Part shown: positions 22,369 to 34,700 of the stretch, in pieces
Numbering within the stretch: position 1 is the stretch's first letter
Layout: each line of letters opens with the position of its first letter
Assembly: GCF_001039355.2 (NCBI RefSeq)
Contig: NW_019775846.1
Location: forward strand, 364,555-428,554
Origin: Lingula anatina
Lineage: Eukaryota > Brachiopoda > Lingulata > Lingulida > Lingulidae
DNA: 64,000 nt
Direction: 5' to 3'
Program-made: the position numbers and the translations under genes
The notes under the pieces: generated by a model
Databases searched by the model: none
Told to the model about the DNA's origin: nothing
The model's input: the letters and a program-made list of their open reading frames with translations, nothing else

Positions 22369-25300
22369 ATGAGCAAACAGTTGGTAAGTTTCTAGATAAG
22401 GAACACCGGGACTTTATCTTTAAAAGGTTTGGACGATTTTTTTGCCAGTGAGACGAGAATTACTATTGTGTACGTTTACTTCAGACTGTTGTCTGCTAGA
22501 TAACGAATAATTGAATGAATCAGCTGTTTTATATATTTGTCAAATGTAAAACAAAACGGGAAAACTCCTTTTTACATATCGATTTTTAAGATGGGGCTCC
22601 TACTCAATATAGTGGTGTTTATGAAGACACGTGTCGTTCACTGTACTTTTTTCAGTATTTCTATTGTCATAGTCATATGATCGGCATTTACTTGATGTCA
22701 AATGTTTTGAGCATGATGCAAATTAATATTTTGTTATCAATGACTTTCTATCTCTGTTTGTATATTTTTCCTTCAGATTTTAAGAATTCAGTCACCAGAA
22801 CATGGAACAAAGCGTCTTCAAGTCACAACATCGGAGAAAATCATTGATTTTGTAGAAAAGGTTGGTGTATGACATCACACAGCAAGTACATGTACAGCAT
22901 TTAAACAGAGGAATAAGTTTTATTGAACAGTTTTTGAAGATAAAAGGAACTTTTGTGAGTAGACAAAATATTCATAATCAATGTTTTCCATTATATTGGG
23001 TTGTGTTCAGTAAGGATTTGAATCATAAATAAATATTTTAATTGGAACAGGTTTGCAAAGAGTTTGGAGTATCCAGAGCAGACTGGAGTGTGTATAAAGG
23101 CAGAGACAAAACAGAAGAATTGAAAGGTTCACGATCCAGAAGTCTTGTTTCATATAATCTCAAGTAAGCCCATGGGAAATATCTATTTGAATTAACTCCT
23201 TCAATTCTGTCATGACATGTTAAGAAGATAACTGTAGTCAATTTAGATACTACATGTTTTTATCGATTCCAGGACTATCCCCCCCCCCCCAAGACAACAC
23301 CCCCTTCCCAGGATACAATGCTTTTGAATTATCTATTTACCACCTTTGTATTTTTTGAAAATTTTATGGAAAATAAGAAAGAACAGAATGTGAAATTAAA
23401 AGCAAAAGTATTGGCTGTCAGTTACAAGTTCCAGGAAGCTCACTTGTACACTTATATAGTTTAATATGAAATATTCAGTCTGAGTTGTCCACTAAATCGA
23501 GGCCATTTACAGCTATTTAGATATAACTGTTGTTTGAATTACAGACATGGGGATATGCTTTACCTGTTTCCTACCTGTGGGGCAAGAGTTGAAGGTGATC
23601 ATACCCCGTTTCCTGAGGTCTCCAGCTCCCCAGTGCCTGCTGCTAATGTCCCTGATGACAGCAGGCCAGTATTAGGTAGTGATGTTGTGGAAGATGAGGT
23701 GGATCAGCTGCTGGAAAAAATGGATGGGAAGATATACAGATCAAAAAATGAACAGTTGTAAGTTAAAAACTGATTTTTTGATTAGCTGTTACCGTTGAAT
23801 TAAACTAGCATGAAAGAAATTAGCTGGAAAGTGAATATTGAACAAGTTTTTAACTAATGTGTCTGTACTATACACTCTGTATTAGGTATTAGACCAATGA
23901 ATCTTCGAATCTTTGTAGATTCTATACCCTCTGCAGTGTTTTAGTAGATTCTGAAGTATTATATTTTCTCAAGGTGTGACAATTTTTTCTTCTTTCCAGA
24001 TGTCATCATGGTAGCTCAGGGAAGTGTCTTCATTGTGTTCCGCTAGAGGTATGACTTATTGGGTTACTTCTCAGTAATTATATAGTAAAATAGAAAAATT
24101 GATTTTCAAATTGTCTGTTTAAAATATGTTTTCTTTGGGTATAAAAAAAACATCCGATCATTAATTATATTGAATTTAATGCTCATTGTTTGATATTGGT
24201 CGTGTTCTTTTTTCAGCCATATGATGAGCAGTATCTAAAACAAGCAGATCCACCTATAAAGTTTTTATCTTTCCATTCAAATATAAGAAGAATGAAATCT
24301 GGAGTTGACAAGTAGGTGACATTGCAATGTATTAACCTTGATAGATATCAGATAAAAAAGTGAATTTATGCACAGGTTTAACCTAATTTATCAGTTGGAC
24401 ATCCATCCATTTTCCTGCATAGTACCTGTACATCATTGAAGTGAAATATTGTGATTTTTACTCATTGAATGTTGCTTATATTCATTTTAAACAGTAAAAG
24501 ATAGATATGCTCCTTCAGTGCCTAGTTTTCAGATATTTAACATTGTTATTTCAGAGGAAAATTTGCAACTTTGGAAAATTTAAGTTGTAAAATCAAGCCT
24601 GGCTGTAAAGAGCACCCACCCTGGCCTGGTGGTATCTGTACAAAGTGTCAGCCCAGTGCAGTCACTCTGAGCAGACAGGTGAGAATGTTGAGACACTCTG
24701 CATGGAACTACAGGGTGCCCCCCCCTCCCCCCCCCAAAGAAAAAAAAAATTTATTAAACCCATTCAAGAAATTTGCTGGACTTGAACTTCAATATGTGCA
24801 TCATCATTCCCAAAAGTTTTAGTTATCTTGGTCGATTTCTTTTTTTTTTTTTTTTTTTTAGGTCACCTTGTAGTTTTAACCGAGAGACACAGTTATGTAT
24901 TCCCTGTGCACCAATAATTTTTAGACAGATATTATAGATAAAATCATTGTTCACATTTAAAACTTACATCAACAATTGCTGTACACTGTTTTTTAACTTG
25001 TTTGGGAAGTTTTATTTTCAAAATGGCATTTAGTGCAGGGTAAAATGAAAATAGTGATCATAAGTCATGTTTCCTATTGATTATTTTACTGCTTAAACCT
25101 GAATTGATTGATGTTTACTAAGTATGTTTAGTCATGTTTTTAGAATTTTTTTTATGTTTGTTGATTTCAGAAATTCCGGCATGTTGACTACATTATGTTT
25201 GAGAACCATGCCCTGGTAGACAATTTTTTCAACTATTGGCGCAGCAGTGGCAACCAAAGAATTGGCTTTCTGTATGGGAAATATGAACACCATAAAGACA

Positions 25301-28300
25301 TTCCTCTAGGAATTAGAGCTACAGTTTCAGCCATCTATGAACCACCACAAGTATGAAATTTAAAAGAGAAATGTTTTTATAGCTTTTTCTTATAGAAATT
25401 GCCTCTGAAATTCAGAGCAATGAACTGCTGCACAAATGTAAAAAAAAAAAAACAGTTTCAGACCAATGAATCTTCGAATTTTCTAATAAAATTAAAAAAG
25501 GATGCCAAATTTATACATAGCCTCATTTTTATTGATGTCCTTTCATGTGAAAGCAATTAGTTTTCAGCAGTTAATTGTAAGAAGAGTAATCTGTTAAGAA
25601 TTAGAAAAACTGAATTTAACCTATTTTATTATTTTTCTTTTTTTCATTGATGGAGAATTTATTTTATGTATAGGTAAGTGGAAGAGACAGTGTAGAGCTG
25701 TTACCAGATGAGAAAGAGGAACTAGTCAGTAATATAGCTGCTCAGCTTGGCTTGCAAAAAGTGGGGTGGATTTTTACAGATTTAATAGCCAAGGACTTGA
25801 AGACTGGAACAGTAAAGCATTACAGAGGAACTGTGGTAAAGTTAATTAATTTTTTTTAAAGCATGAATATGAATCTGTTAACCATGTCATGTTGTTAAGC
25901 TAAGTGGTCCTTTAGGTCTACCTTTTTGGAAATGTGATATTGTATCTTATATCTGTTTCAAAACCAACACAGTAAGCAGTTGTTTGTAATGTTCATAGAG
26001 GGGCTGAGCTGTCAAATAGAATAAGAATTATTCAAGATTTGATTTGTCTGTTTTCGCCTCTACAGATATGTTGAACACTGCATTTTTGTATAGCTTAAAC
26101 CGTATTGCCCATTTTCTAGGAGATAAAGTCACTATGAAGTAGCATTAAGAAGCACAAACATTGACCATATTGAAGTATGTGTTGTGGCTCAATGGGGATT
26201 GCTGTCTGTATGTTATAAAAACAACTGCATTCTAAATCGCATGTAAATGCTTGGTCCCCAGGATACCCATTTCTTAAGTGCAGAAGAATGCATCATGGCT
26301 GCAGAGTTTCAGAATAAACACCCCAACCCTTGTAAGCTTTCTCCAGATGGGCATTTTGGATCAAAATTTGTCACTGTTGTAGTAACAGGTAAGTTTAAAT
26401 ATTCTTTATTACAGGGCAGGTAGACGTCAACATTTTTGGATAGCAAATTGATTTGAGAAAATAATATCTTTTCTTTTTCCAGTTTTAAGTTTGTCCATGG
26501 CTCCTTTTCAAATTGCCATCAGTTTACTGTTAATACTTTTATTATTATTATTATTATTATTATTTTATAAAATTAATTACTTTTTACACTTACACTATTT
26601 AACATGATTTTCCAAAAGCATGCTCTGAGATGGTATTGGACATAATCGGGTGCAAGTCTGCAGTATAAGGGCGCATTAAGCTTAAGTTTTATTTCTCAGA
26701 TAATGATGGCAAATTGACTTCAAAGATTGCCTTTTGGACATCACCCCTGTTCTCTGATAGTAGTGGCAAATGAAGTCAGACTCAACATGATAAAAGTATC
26801 TTAAAATTCTTCAGATCAGTTGGCCGTCAGGCTACCTCTGGCCACACTCATGAAAAATATTCTTTATATTTGATTTCAAAGCTGATAAGCTGACTTATAT
26901 TTGTTTGATTTATCTTCCAGGAGATGCTTCAGGACAGATTCATTTTGAAGGGTACCAGGTGTCAGATCAATGCATGGCCTTGGTGAGAGATGACTGTTTT
27001 ATTCCCACTAAAGATGCCCCAGAACTGGGATTTATCAAGGAATCGTCAAACAAGCAGTATGTGCCAGATGTGTTTTACAAGGCAAGTGCACTTTCTGAAT
27101 AATACTTGCATATAAAAATTGCAGAGCATAGATGGCTGCCTGTGTAAATTGTAATTGTGCAGCATATACTTATACATGTACATATATCATCATGCACTAA
27201 ACATTTCTCAACTGTTCACTTAATCTTTCGCTATCCCTCAATACCAAAACATCATATGTATTACATATATTATGCATACTGTAGAATGTATTATGCTGCA
27301 TAGAAACACTGCAATTTAATGAGAAATGCTGGATTATGCATAAGATAACTTTATAATACTTTCCTACAGGATAAAGATGAATACGGCAATGAAGTGATGC
27401 AGCTTGCCCGTCCTCTTCCAGTAGAGTACCTTCTCATAGACATGGCAGCAGCCTTTCCTGTGGAGCAGCAGTATACTTTCTTTTACAGAGATGGCATCAA
27501 GCCTTTCCCCATAGAGAACAGAGCAGAAGTGGGGGAGATCCAGGTGAGGAGGCTGAGGTTTAGAAATGTTCAAAATAACACTTTTAAATAGAAAGAAAAT
27601 TGTCAGCTTGTGCTAAATAATTATGATCTGTTTAAAAATCATGTATACTCGATAACACAACATTTGAAAGTCCATTGTTTTTCATCTCTTTTGATTTTTT
27701 CCCAAATATCTTTTAGTGGGTATTTGTGGAATTCGGGAACAGATGTAACTTGATTATAAACCAGCAAAATCACCTGTGCTTTCATATTTCTTGTAAATTA
27801 GGCAGGAAGTGAAACATTTATTGCTTTGTTGCATCTTTTCACTCCATTATTTTTTACTGCTTTGAATAATGCAAAGCTCCTTATCTCTGAACAAAATTCT
27901 TTTTTAATGTGTAATGTTTCTAGTTGCATAGGATTGCAAATATATTATTTATTATAAAACATTCTATTTCATTTAATTTACTTTTTAAGGATTTTAATGC
28001 CCTGACCAGCTACATGCACCAGTTTACAAGGGAAGATTTTCTCAATGCTATGTCAGATTTCCATTTGTTAATTTTCCTGGCTACTTGTGATATGCTACCT
28101 CTGAAGGTAGGTTTAGAGGAAAGATCATAAATTTGTGGAGTGTAGTACATATGTGAAGTCTGAGGGAGTATTGTCCTGGGTGTTTGTTTTCATTTTTAGT
28201 TGTGAGATACTTGATTTTTTATACCTGTGTTTATGATTGTACCAAAGGTAACAATCACAATGTAGTGTACTTGGGCACAATCTTACCATTTTTCCACTGA

Positions 28301-29444
28301 TTAACAAAGATTGCTGTTATGTTGGAATTATATTCTTCAGTTTTGTGTTAAAATAGGAAGTGGGATTACGATTGGCAAAATAAATATTTTTAATGCTCAC
28401 ACTAGTTTGAAACCAGGGTTGAAAGATTTTAATAAGATAGTGTCATGAAAAATGAAGGGGTTTTTCTTTTCACATTTAAAGCTTGCTAAATGGATAAATT
28501 TTATTCTTTATTCTTATACTTTAAAGATGCAAACAAAGTCAATTTTTTGTCACAAAAACCAACCAAATGCCAGCATATAGTTTCAAGTAGTATAACTAAG
28601 AGAATTACCAAAAGGCATTGTTCAATTTTACCTGAAAATGATGTTTGAACAGATTTTTCTGCTGGCATTCTAAGCTGTATGTCAATGGGGCAGGAAAGTA
28701 GGTCACGGAAGTAGGTTAAATTTACAACCATAAATTTAAAGAAAGGAGCAATCTAAAGGTCTTTTATGGCTGATCGAGTGATCTATTAAGTTTATCCCTT
28801 GGCATGTCAAATTTATTTGAGTCATATAAGAATCTAGTAGAAGTGGTTTACATGTGTTACTGGGAATCCACGTTCCACCGATGCTCGGTTCGTATGTACC
28901 TTTAAAGATTTAAAGTAGAAACTTCAGAATTTTAGGGCTACAATTCTTGTCACATTCTGTTTATTGAAACATTAATATTAGGGTTTTCAAGAAAAGCATT
29001 AATTTTCCTTTCAGGACCACATGAATAGCTTATTAGAAGCAGTGAGAAACAAAGATGAGACATTAGCACACCACCTATCCAAAACAGAAGAGTGGGGAAC
29101 TGTAGAACAGCTGATGGAAGCAAATGGTAAAGTTTAGGTCATCCTCTTCTGTCTTCTAGTTTTACTACACTGAAAATATTGCACCATGTGATTTTTACAG
29201 AAAATCATCTATAAGTATTTTATATTGATACCTCTGGACTAGAAGTCAAATTTTTTGCATCATTCGTAATCACATTTTATCATTTTCAGTCCCATCTCCA
29301 ACCCCACTGCCAAGGGAGGGATCTTTTGTTGGACCAAATGCTGAACCCCTCCCACCAATACGTGGATGGCCCTGTGCACATTGCACATTTTTCAACCAGC
29401 CAGGCAGGGGAGAGTGTGAAATGTGCACACTACCAAGAAGTTGA
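22369..29444 (+). CDS. NPLOC4: NPL4, ubiquitin-recognition cofactor of p97/VCP
   Basis: Fifteen coding exons: 22369-22383, 22777-22860, 23051-23163, 23545-23757, 24000-24048, 24217-24311, 24555-24678, 25171-25350, 25674-25835, 26262-26388, 26921-27081, 27370-27543, 27990-28106, 29015-29126 and 29290-29444. They give 626 residues (human about 608). In order: a ubiquitin-like N-terminal domain (about 1-80) that binds p97, an NPL4 zinc-finger region (about 142-230, with [12 protein letters not shown] and CTKC), the inactive MPN-fold domain with its C-terminal extension (about 232-540, starting [19 protein letters not shown]), and a C-terminal RanBP2/NZF-type finger at about 602-626 ([13 protein letters not shown]). 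With UFD1 it recruits polyubiquitinated substrates to p97 for unfolding, for example in ER-associated degradation. The NZF finger, found in the human protein but absent in yeast, is intact. Intron 11 has a GC donor. Confidence 0.95.
26538..26565. repeat. (TTA)n microsatellite
   Basis: Short run of TTA units in an NPL4 intron. Confidence 0.8.
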
Positions 29445-29624
29445 AATTGTCCCTACGCTAAGTGATGCCAGACATTTCGTTACTTCACCTTTTCTCTGGT
29501 GGATGTAAAACTTCGAAGTCATTTTCAAATGCTTAATATGTATTTGGGATGTTTCTGAGAAAACCATGTTGTAATAAAATACATCTATCAATGGAAGGGA
29601 TTATATTGCCTTTCTGAACCCAGT

Positions 29625-29850
29625 TTTTATGCACACTGGATAGCATAATATCCTATGGATACCACTATCCATTGGATAATTTTTTATCCTCTGGACAGTT
29701 ATACTGCAGATAACACCCATTTATAACCACTGGATAGTATCATCAAAAACAGGAAAAAAGTATACAATTATTGTGAAACATCACTTTATTTACAGGATAA
29801 CTGTCCATAGGATAATTATTTCCAATGGATTCTTTCCAGTGCTGATGAAA
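29625..29850. repeat. Cluster of GGATA/TATCC motifs, possible repeat element
   Basis: CACTGGATA, TATCCATTGGATA, TTATCCTCTGGA and CCACTGGATA recur in direct and inverted orientation within about 225 bp. This looks like a degenerate inverted-repeat element, but no clear ends or target duplication can be fixed. Confidence 0.4.
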
Positions 29851-30135
29851 CTGGACCCTGGACGCTACCTATCTCCTGAGATTAAAATCAGTTTTTTTTT
29901 TCTTTCAACTTCTTTGGCATTTATGCATCTGCCAATTTTGTTTTAACTTCAATTTTGAAAAAAAAGTTTGGTTTGCTTCAAGTTGGTAAGATGTTTACTG
30001 TTATTTATTAAGAAAGCAGAGATAATCTGCATGTATTAATGCTTTGATCTGCAATAAAAGAGATGGATATTGTAAATTGTCTTTCCGTTTGATTTCAATT
30101 CCCAAAGATACAAGGAGGAGTAAGTACAATCACTA

Positions 30136-30247
30136 AATACCCCCTCATCCTGAATACTTTTGTTTTTAGTGATTGTACTTACTGAATACTTTTGTTTTTA
30201 GTAAGTACAATCACTAAAAACAAAAGTATTCAGGATGAGGGGGTATT
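30136..30247. repeat. Perfect 47-bp inverted repeat with 18-nt loop
   Basis: The left arm (30136-30182) is matched base for base by the complement of the right arm (30201-30247). The 18-nt spacer repeats part of the arm, TGAATACTTTTG. A further copy of the arm end, TAAGTACAATCACTAAA, lies just outside at 30121-30137. A perfect 47-bp stem is young or under selection. Candidates are a foldback element or a template-switch inversion. Confidence 0.85.
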
Positions 30248-31720
30248 AGATCTTGAATAACTTTGCTTTCTCAGAAGGGGGAAGATGCATGTAAAGTTAA
30301 CAAACTACTAAAATAGAAATCAAACTACAATCAATTCCAATAGAAGTTTTTATCACAATTTATTACCATGCTGATGACATCAATTTCAATGGTTCTTTGG
30401 TGAAACCAAACCATTTGATGAATTAAAAAGAATTTTTAATAACTGATATGGTGCTTGTTTTACTTTCAACAGTGATTTTTAAAAAAATGTGCATCTGCCT
30501 TAGAAGAAAAAGCAATTGCAAACCATGTCCTCTTTCATGTTTGTGGCACTTTTACTTGGAAGCCTGAAAACCAAGTTTTGAATAGGCTAAACTTACTAGC
30601 ATGCAATGGGACTTCACATAAAACCAGCTGCATTTTATCAACAACAGTGTAGATCTATAGTTTAACACAATAAGAAGTATATTTTAAGTGTCTGCAAGCA
30701 ATATTGGTAGTTGAACACAGACTAAACTTCTCCAGGGGGTGCTTTATAAGGAAAAAAATGTACTCACTACTTTCAAAATTTAACCTGCGTAAATTCTACA
30801 TCACACAATTGTTACTATATGGGGTTTACTGCCCAAGGACATGAATATAAAAAGGCAATTTTTTTAACATCTTAAAGTTTTCATAAAGCACACAAAATAT
30901 CATATTGGTTGCTAGAAGACAAAAGGACACAAGTTAAAACTGCGTCCATTTTTTTTAACTATGTTGATTGAGCTATCTGTATGAAGTACTCATGGTTAAT
31001 CAATACTACCACTTTGTTCAAAGTATATGTTCATTTTGAGTGTTCATATTCTTTTTAAAATATGGATATTCACCTTCTGTTTTCATATAATAAGATTCTA
31101 TATCTATTGAATAAAAATGTTGATTAACCTCCCTACTTTACCACAATTTAATATTCCAAGAGTCTAAGCTATGGACTTTTTAACTTTTTTCATTTCATAC
31201 GCATCACTTATTTTGAAACTATTTACATCAGTAGCCTGAGAGATCAAGATTCCCTTTTAATCTTACATTGTTTCAATTACTGACCAAACTTGATAAAACT
31301 GAATGGGACTATGTGACTAATGTGAAGTTCACAATCAACAGTTATTAAAGAAAACATGTTAGTAGTCCTGTATTTTTTTTTCATTCAAAGAGGCTTCAAT
31401 GGTAGCACCTTTCAGAGTTCAAATACTACAAACATATCAGACAAAAAGCGACATGTTACACACCAATATATTCTTAGTAGATCTCGCTTCTCACTGAATC
31501 TCTTCTACCATTCCTCACTCATTGAAAATAATTTATGCACTCTATTTACAATCAATAACAAAAACATCATGATATTTCTTCCAGCTGTTCCTTCAAAAAA
31601 GCACATGCAATTCATTTCACATCTTACTCTGCTCTGTATCAGAATCATTTCTTCAGCTGACCTAGATTCATTAATATATACCGAAGCCAAGATTTGTTCC
31701 AATCCCTTCTGACAATGATG

Positions 31721-34700
31721 TCACTCGTTCTTGTGTGTCATTGGTGGAAATTCACTGTCATCATCCAGTTTCAAGGCGGCCATGTTGGGAACCTCTCCAT
31801 TACCCCCCACAGCTCCATGGTCCACGTCCAAGTATGGCTGGGAATCTAGAAGAAGGTAAAGGTTAACTTGTTAATTGATGCAAGACATTCGATTCCCAAA
31901 TCCAGATCCTGTAATACACGAAACAACTTTTTTTCAGGCAAAATCTTTCACTGGTAAGAATTTCAAGAAAAGAATGAAAATATTTCCAAGCTGTTTTTTT
32001 TTTAATGCACCCTTTTTGTATCCCTTTTGTGCAAAGAAACTGGGATAGCATATCCAAGAAAAATTTGTTACAAAGATACCAAGACAAACCAATTTCCCTT
32101 AATCCAAATAACAAACGTATTTAACATTCACAAAAGCACACCTTAAATATGAGCCTGCCACCTCAAATTTGCATACTTAAAACAAGAAGCTTTGAATTCT
32201 TTTTTTTTTTTTCAAACGAACAGCAAGCATGCCACTTCCTCTACAAGCCAACTGGATCATCTAATCTTATGCTTGCACTGGCTATGAAACAAAGTCCCTT
32301 TAGAGTAGAGAAGCACTTACTATAGAAATACAGAAAACACAAATTGTTCAGAGACTCATCAACTCTCACTACCTCTGAAAACACATCAAGTAATACAACT
32401 CCCTTTCAACACACTACTGAAGAAAAACAGGGCACATGAATGTCATTATGGAAGGAGTGCAGGTAAACTACAAAATTATTCCTGTGCTTAAATATAAGTA
32501 GACCCCTTGTACATAAGGTTTTCAACAGAGTTATGACATTTGACAGGAAAGGAAATCCGTATTACGTAAATGTATAAGGTGAAGAAACACCAAACTTTTA
32601 TATGAGTGAATTGAACAGCACTGGTAGTGCTCTTACCACCCACATGCTGGCACAGTCTGTCATAATTGCTATGAGCATTAATGGCTTAATTTTCATGTGT
32701 GAGTACATGATTGGTTTATTTGTTATCAAGTGTGCATCATTAATGTAAGTAAGCATGTACTGGGCTGCCATGCAAGATGCATGAAATCATCAAAGTACTA
32801 TAATAATGCCTGAACAAAGAAAGTAATAAAAAGATATTCCTAAGTAAAGAAAAATATTCTTTTCAAAAGACTAGATTTAGAAGGTTAGAAAAGAAGAAAA
32901 AAAGAAATCAGATTATTATATCCCACCTTTTTACTTGTTTCCAGTGAGGTACAATGTATTACAGTGAACACCCTCTGGCAGATTGGATTTAATTTGTTCA
33001 CAAAGGAATTATATTTCAAACAAGAAGAAAAGGTAACATTACCATATCAAGCAAAATGAACCAAACGAAGCATATGCATAAATGGAGTTATCAGAGAAAC
33101 TGTTGACATATTTGCTGTGGAGGAAAGCAGTTTCCAGGCCTTTTACTTGAATTCTAATATCTCAACTTTTTCTTTTCATCTAAATTAAGCAATTTCCATA
33201 TAACAAGCACTTAATACACAACATTTGAACCATGCACAGCAGCACCATCACCAAACTAATAATAATAATAAGAAGAAGAAGAATATTAATCAATATACAT
33301 GCAAAAGTTTAGAAATTTTGAAAACATAAAAAGAGTAATCATTTTTAAACCTGTCAAAAGCAGAATAGGTCACAGGCAAAAATAGAGGTACCTTCAAACA
33401 GAGAAAGTTTCCAAATCAATTTTGTTTTAAAAGACAGTGAGGCTGGTGAAAGCACAGGTAGAAATGGAGTTTTTTTCTCTCTTTTTACAGACATACAACA
33501 GAAATTGCTAGAAAATACCATTAACAATATCCCCATTTCCCTTTCTGTAAAGCAAAACAAAGCTCTGCTACAAACTACCATGTTCATTATGCTCAGATGT
33601 TTGCATATCTGTACTTATGTGCAAAAGTCAAACCTAAAAAGGGATATTTCATCAGTGCAGTGTAGTGCTCTGGTCAGAACCTCACCTTGTCCACAAAATG
33701 GGATAGATCCATTGGGGCTACTACCCTCAGTAGGGGGTATAGCCTGGGGACCACCTCCTTTCCTCCTCAACACATTTGCAAAACTCTCTGCTCCCCATTC
33801 AGGTGTAAGCGGAAGGTGCTTACCTGGCGATGCAGACACTTGGGCACTACCAGGGACTTGCTGCTGTTTGACTGTGGCAGCATATGTAGCACTACCTGGA
33901 TGTGTGAGGGGTTTGTCTTGTGTATGTCCAGTTAGGTCCTGTGAGGTCCCACTCCCTTCCTGACGTCCATCTAACCGATGCTGTTTGAGTAGAGTGCACT
34001 CCCCACCCTCTGCTGGGTCCATGTTGTAGATGTATAGGTAGCCATCTTGGGAGGCTACCAGTAGTCGAGGCATCTTCTGAATCCTAGAAAATGAATGAGG
34101 AAAACTGAATACATTGTGAGTAAAACTAGTTTACTGATGGTCAAAACTGGAATTAAATCACTAAGGGTGTACATTTGGCATATATCAATCAAAAATTGCT
34201 AATGAATTTCTGCTCGGACAAAATCACTTCATATTGTAGCAATTTATAACTATCATTCCAAAACTGCTGCATATTGTAACAATTTAAGACTGTCACTGCA
34301 CCTCAGACTAGACAAAACAATTAAATAATAATAGTAAAACTTAAACAAAATAACATAAAAATAAGACCTATGCTGAAGTCTGATCTTGTCCTAACTAATA
34401 ATTAAATTATTTTCTATTATGGCTTAACGTGAAAAATAAATATTTCACCACAGGTAAAGCAAAACTGAATGTTCAAACTAAGAACTGATAGCCTAGCAAA
34501 CAAACTTCAAAAGTTCTGCAATTGAACCCTAATGCAACTTACGCAGCTAAAGCACAAACATTTCTCAGTCCAGATACAGGAAGTCTTGCTGTTGCGTAAG
34601 CTCTGCCTTGATTGAACATTTCTGTCACCTGGGTAGGTAAATAGTGGGCAGATGTCTTCAGAGCTTGGCCAACATAGTCCATCCAGCCATGGGGCTCCTC

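Larger units (their letters stand above)
29445..31720. other. Convergent 3' region of NPL4 and WIPI2
   Basis: No gene seen. AATAAAA at 29574 is a candidate polyadenylation signal for NPL4. The stretch 29625-29850 is packed with GGATA/TATCC motifs in both orientations, and a strong hairpin lies at 30136-30247. The remainder is AT-rich and would include the 3' UTR of WIPI2. An open stretch at 31356-31712 just downstream of the WIPI2 stop has no coding character. Confidence 0.5.

Noticed and set aside
33505-33963. Plus-strand 152-residue open frame
   Set aside because: Antisense to the last large WIPI2 exon, whose frame and splice sites are well supported.
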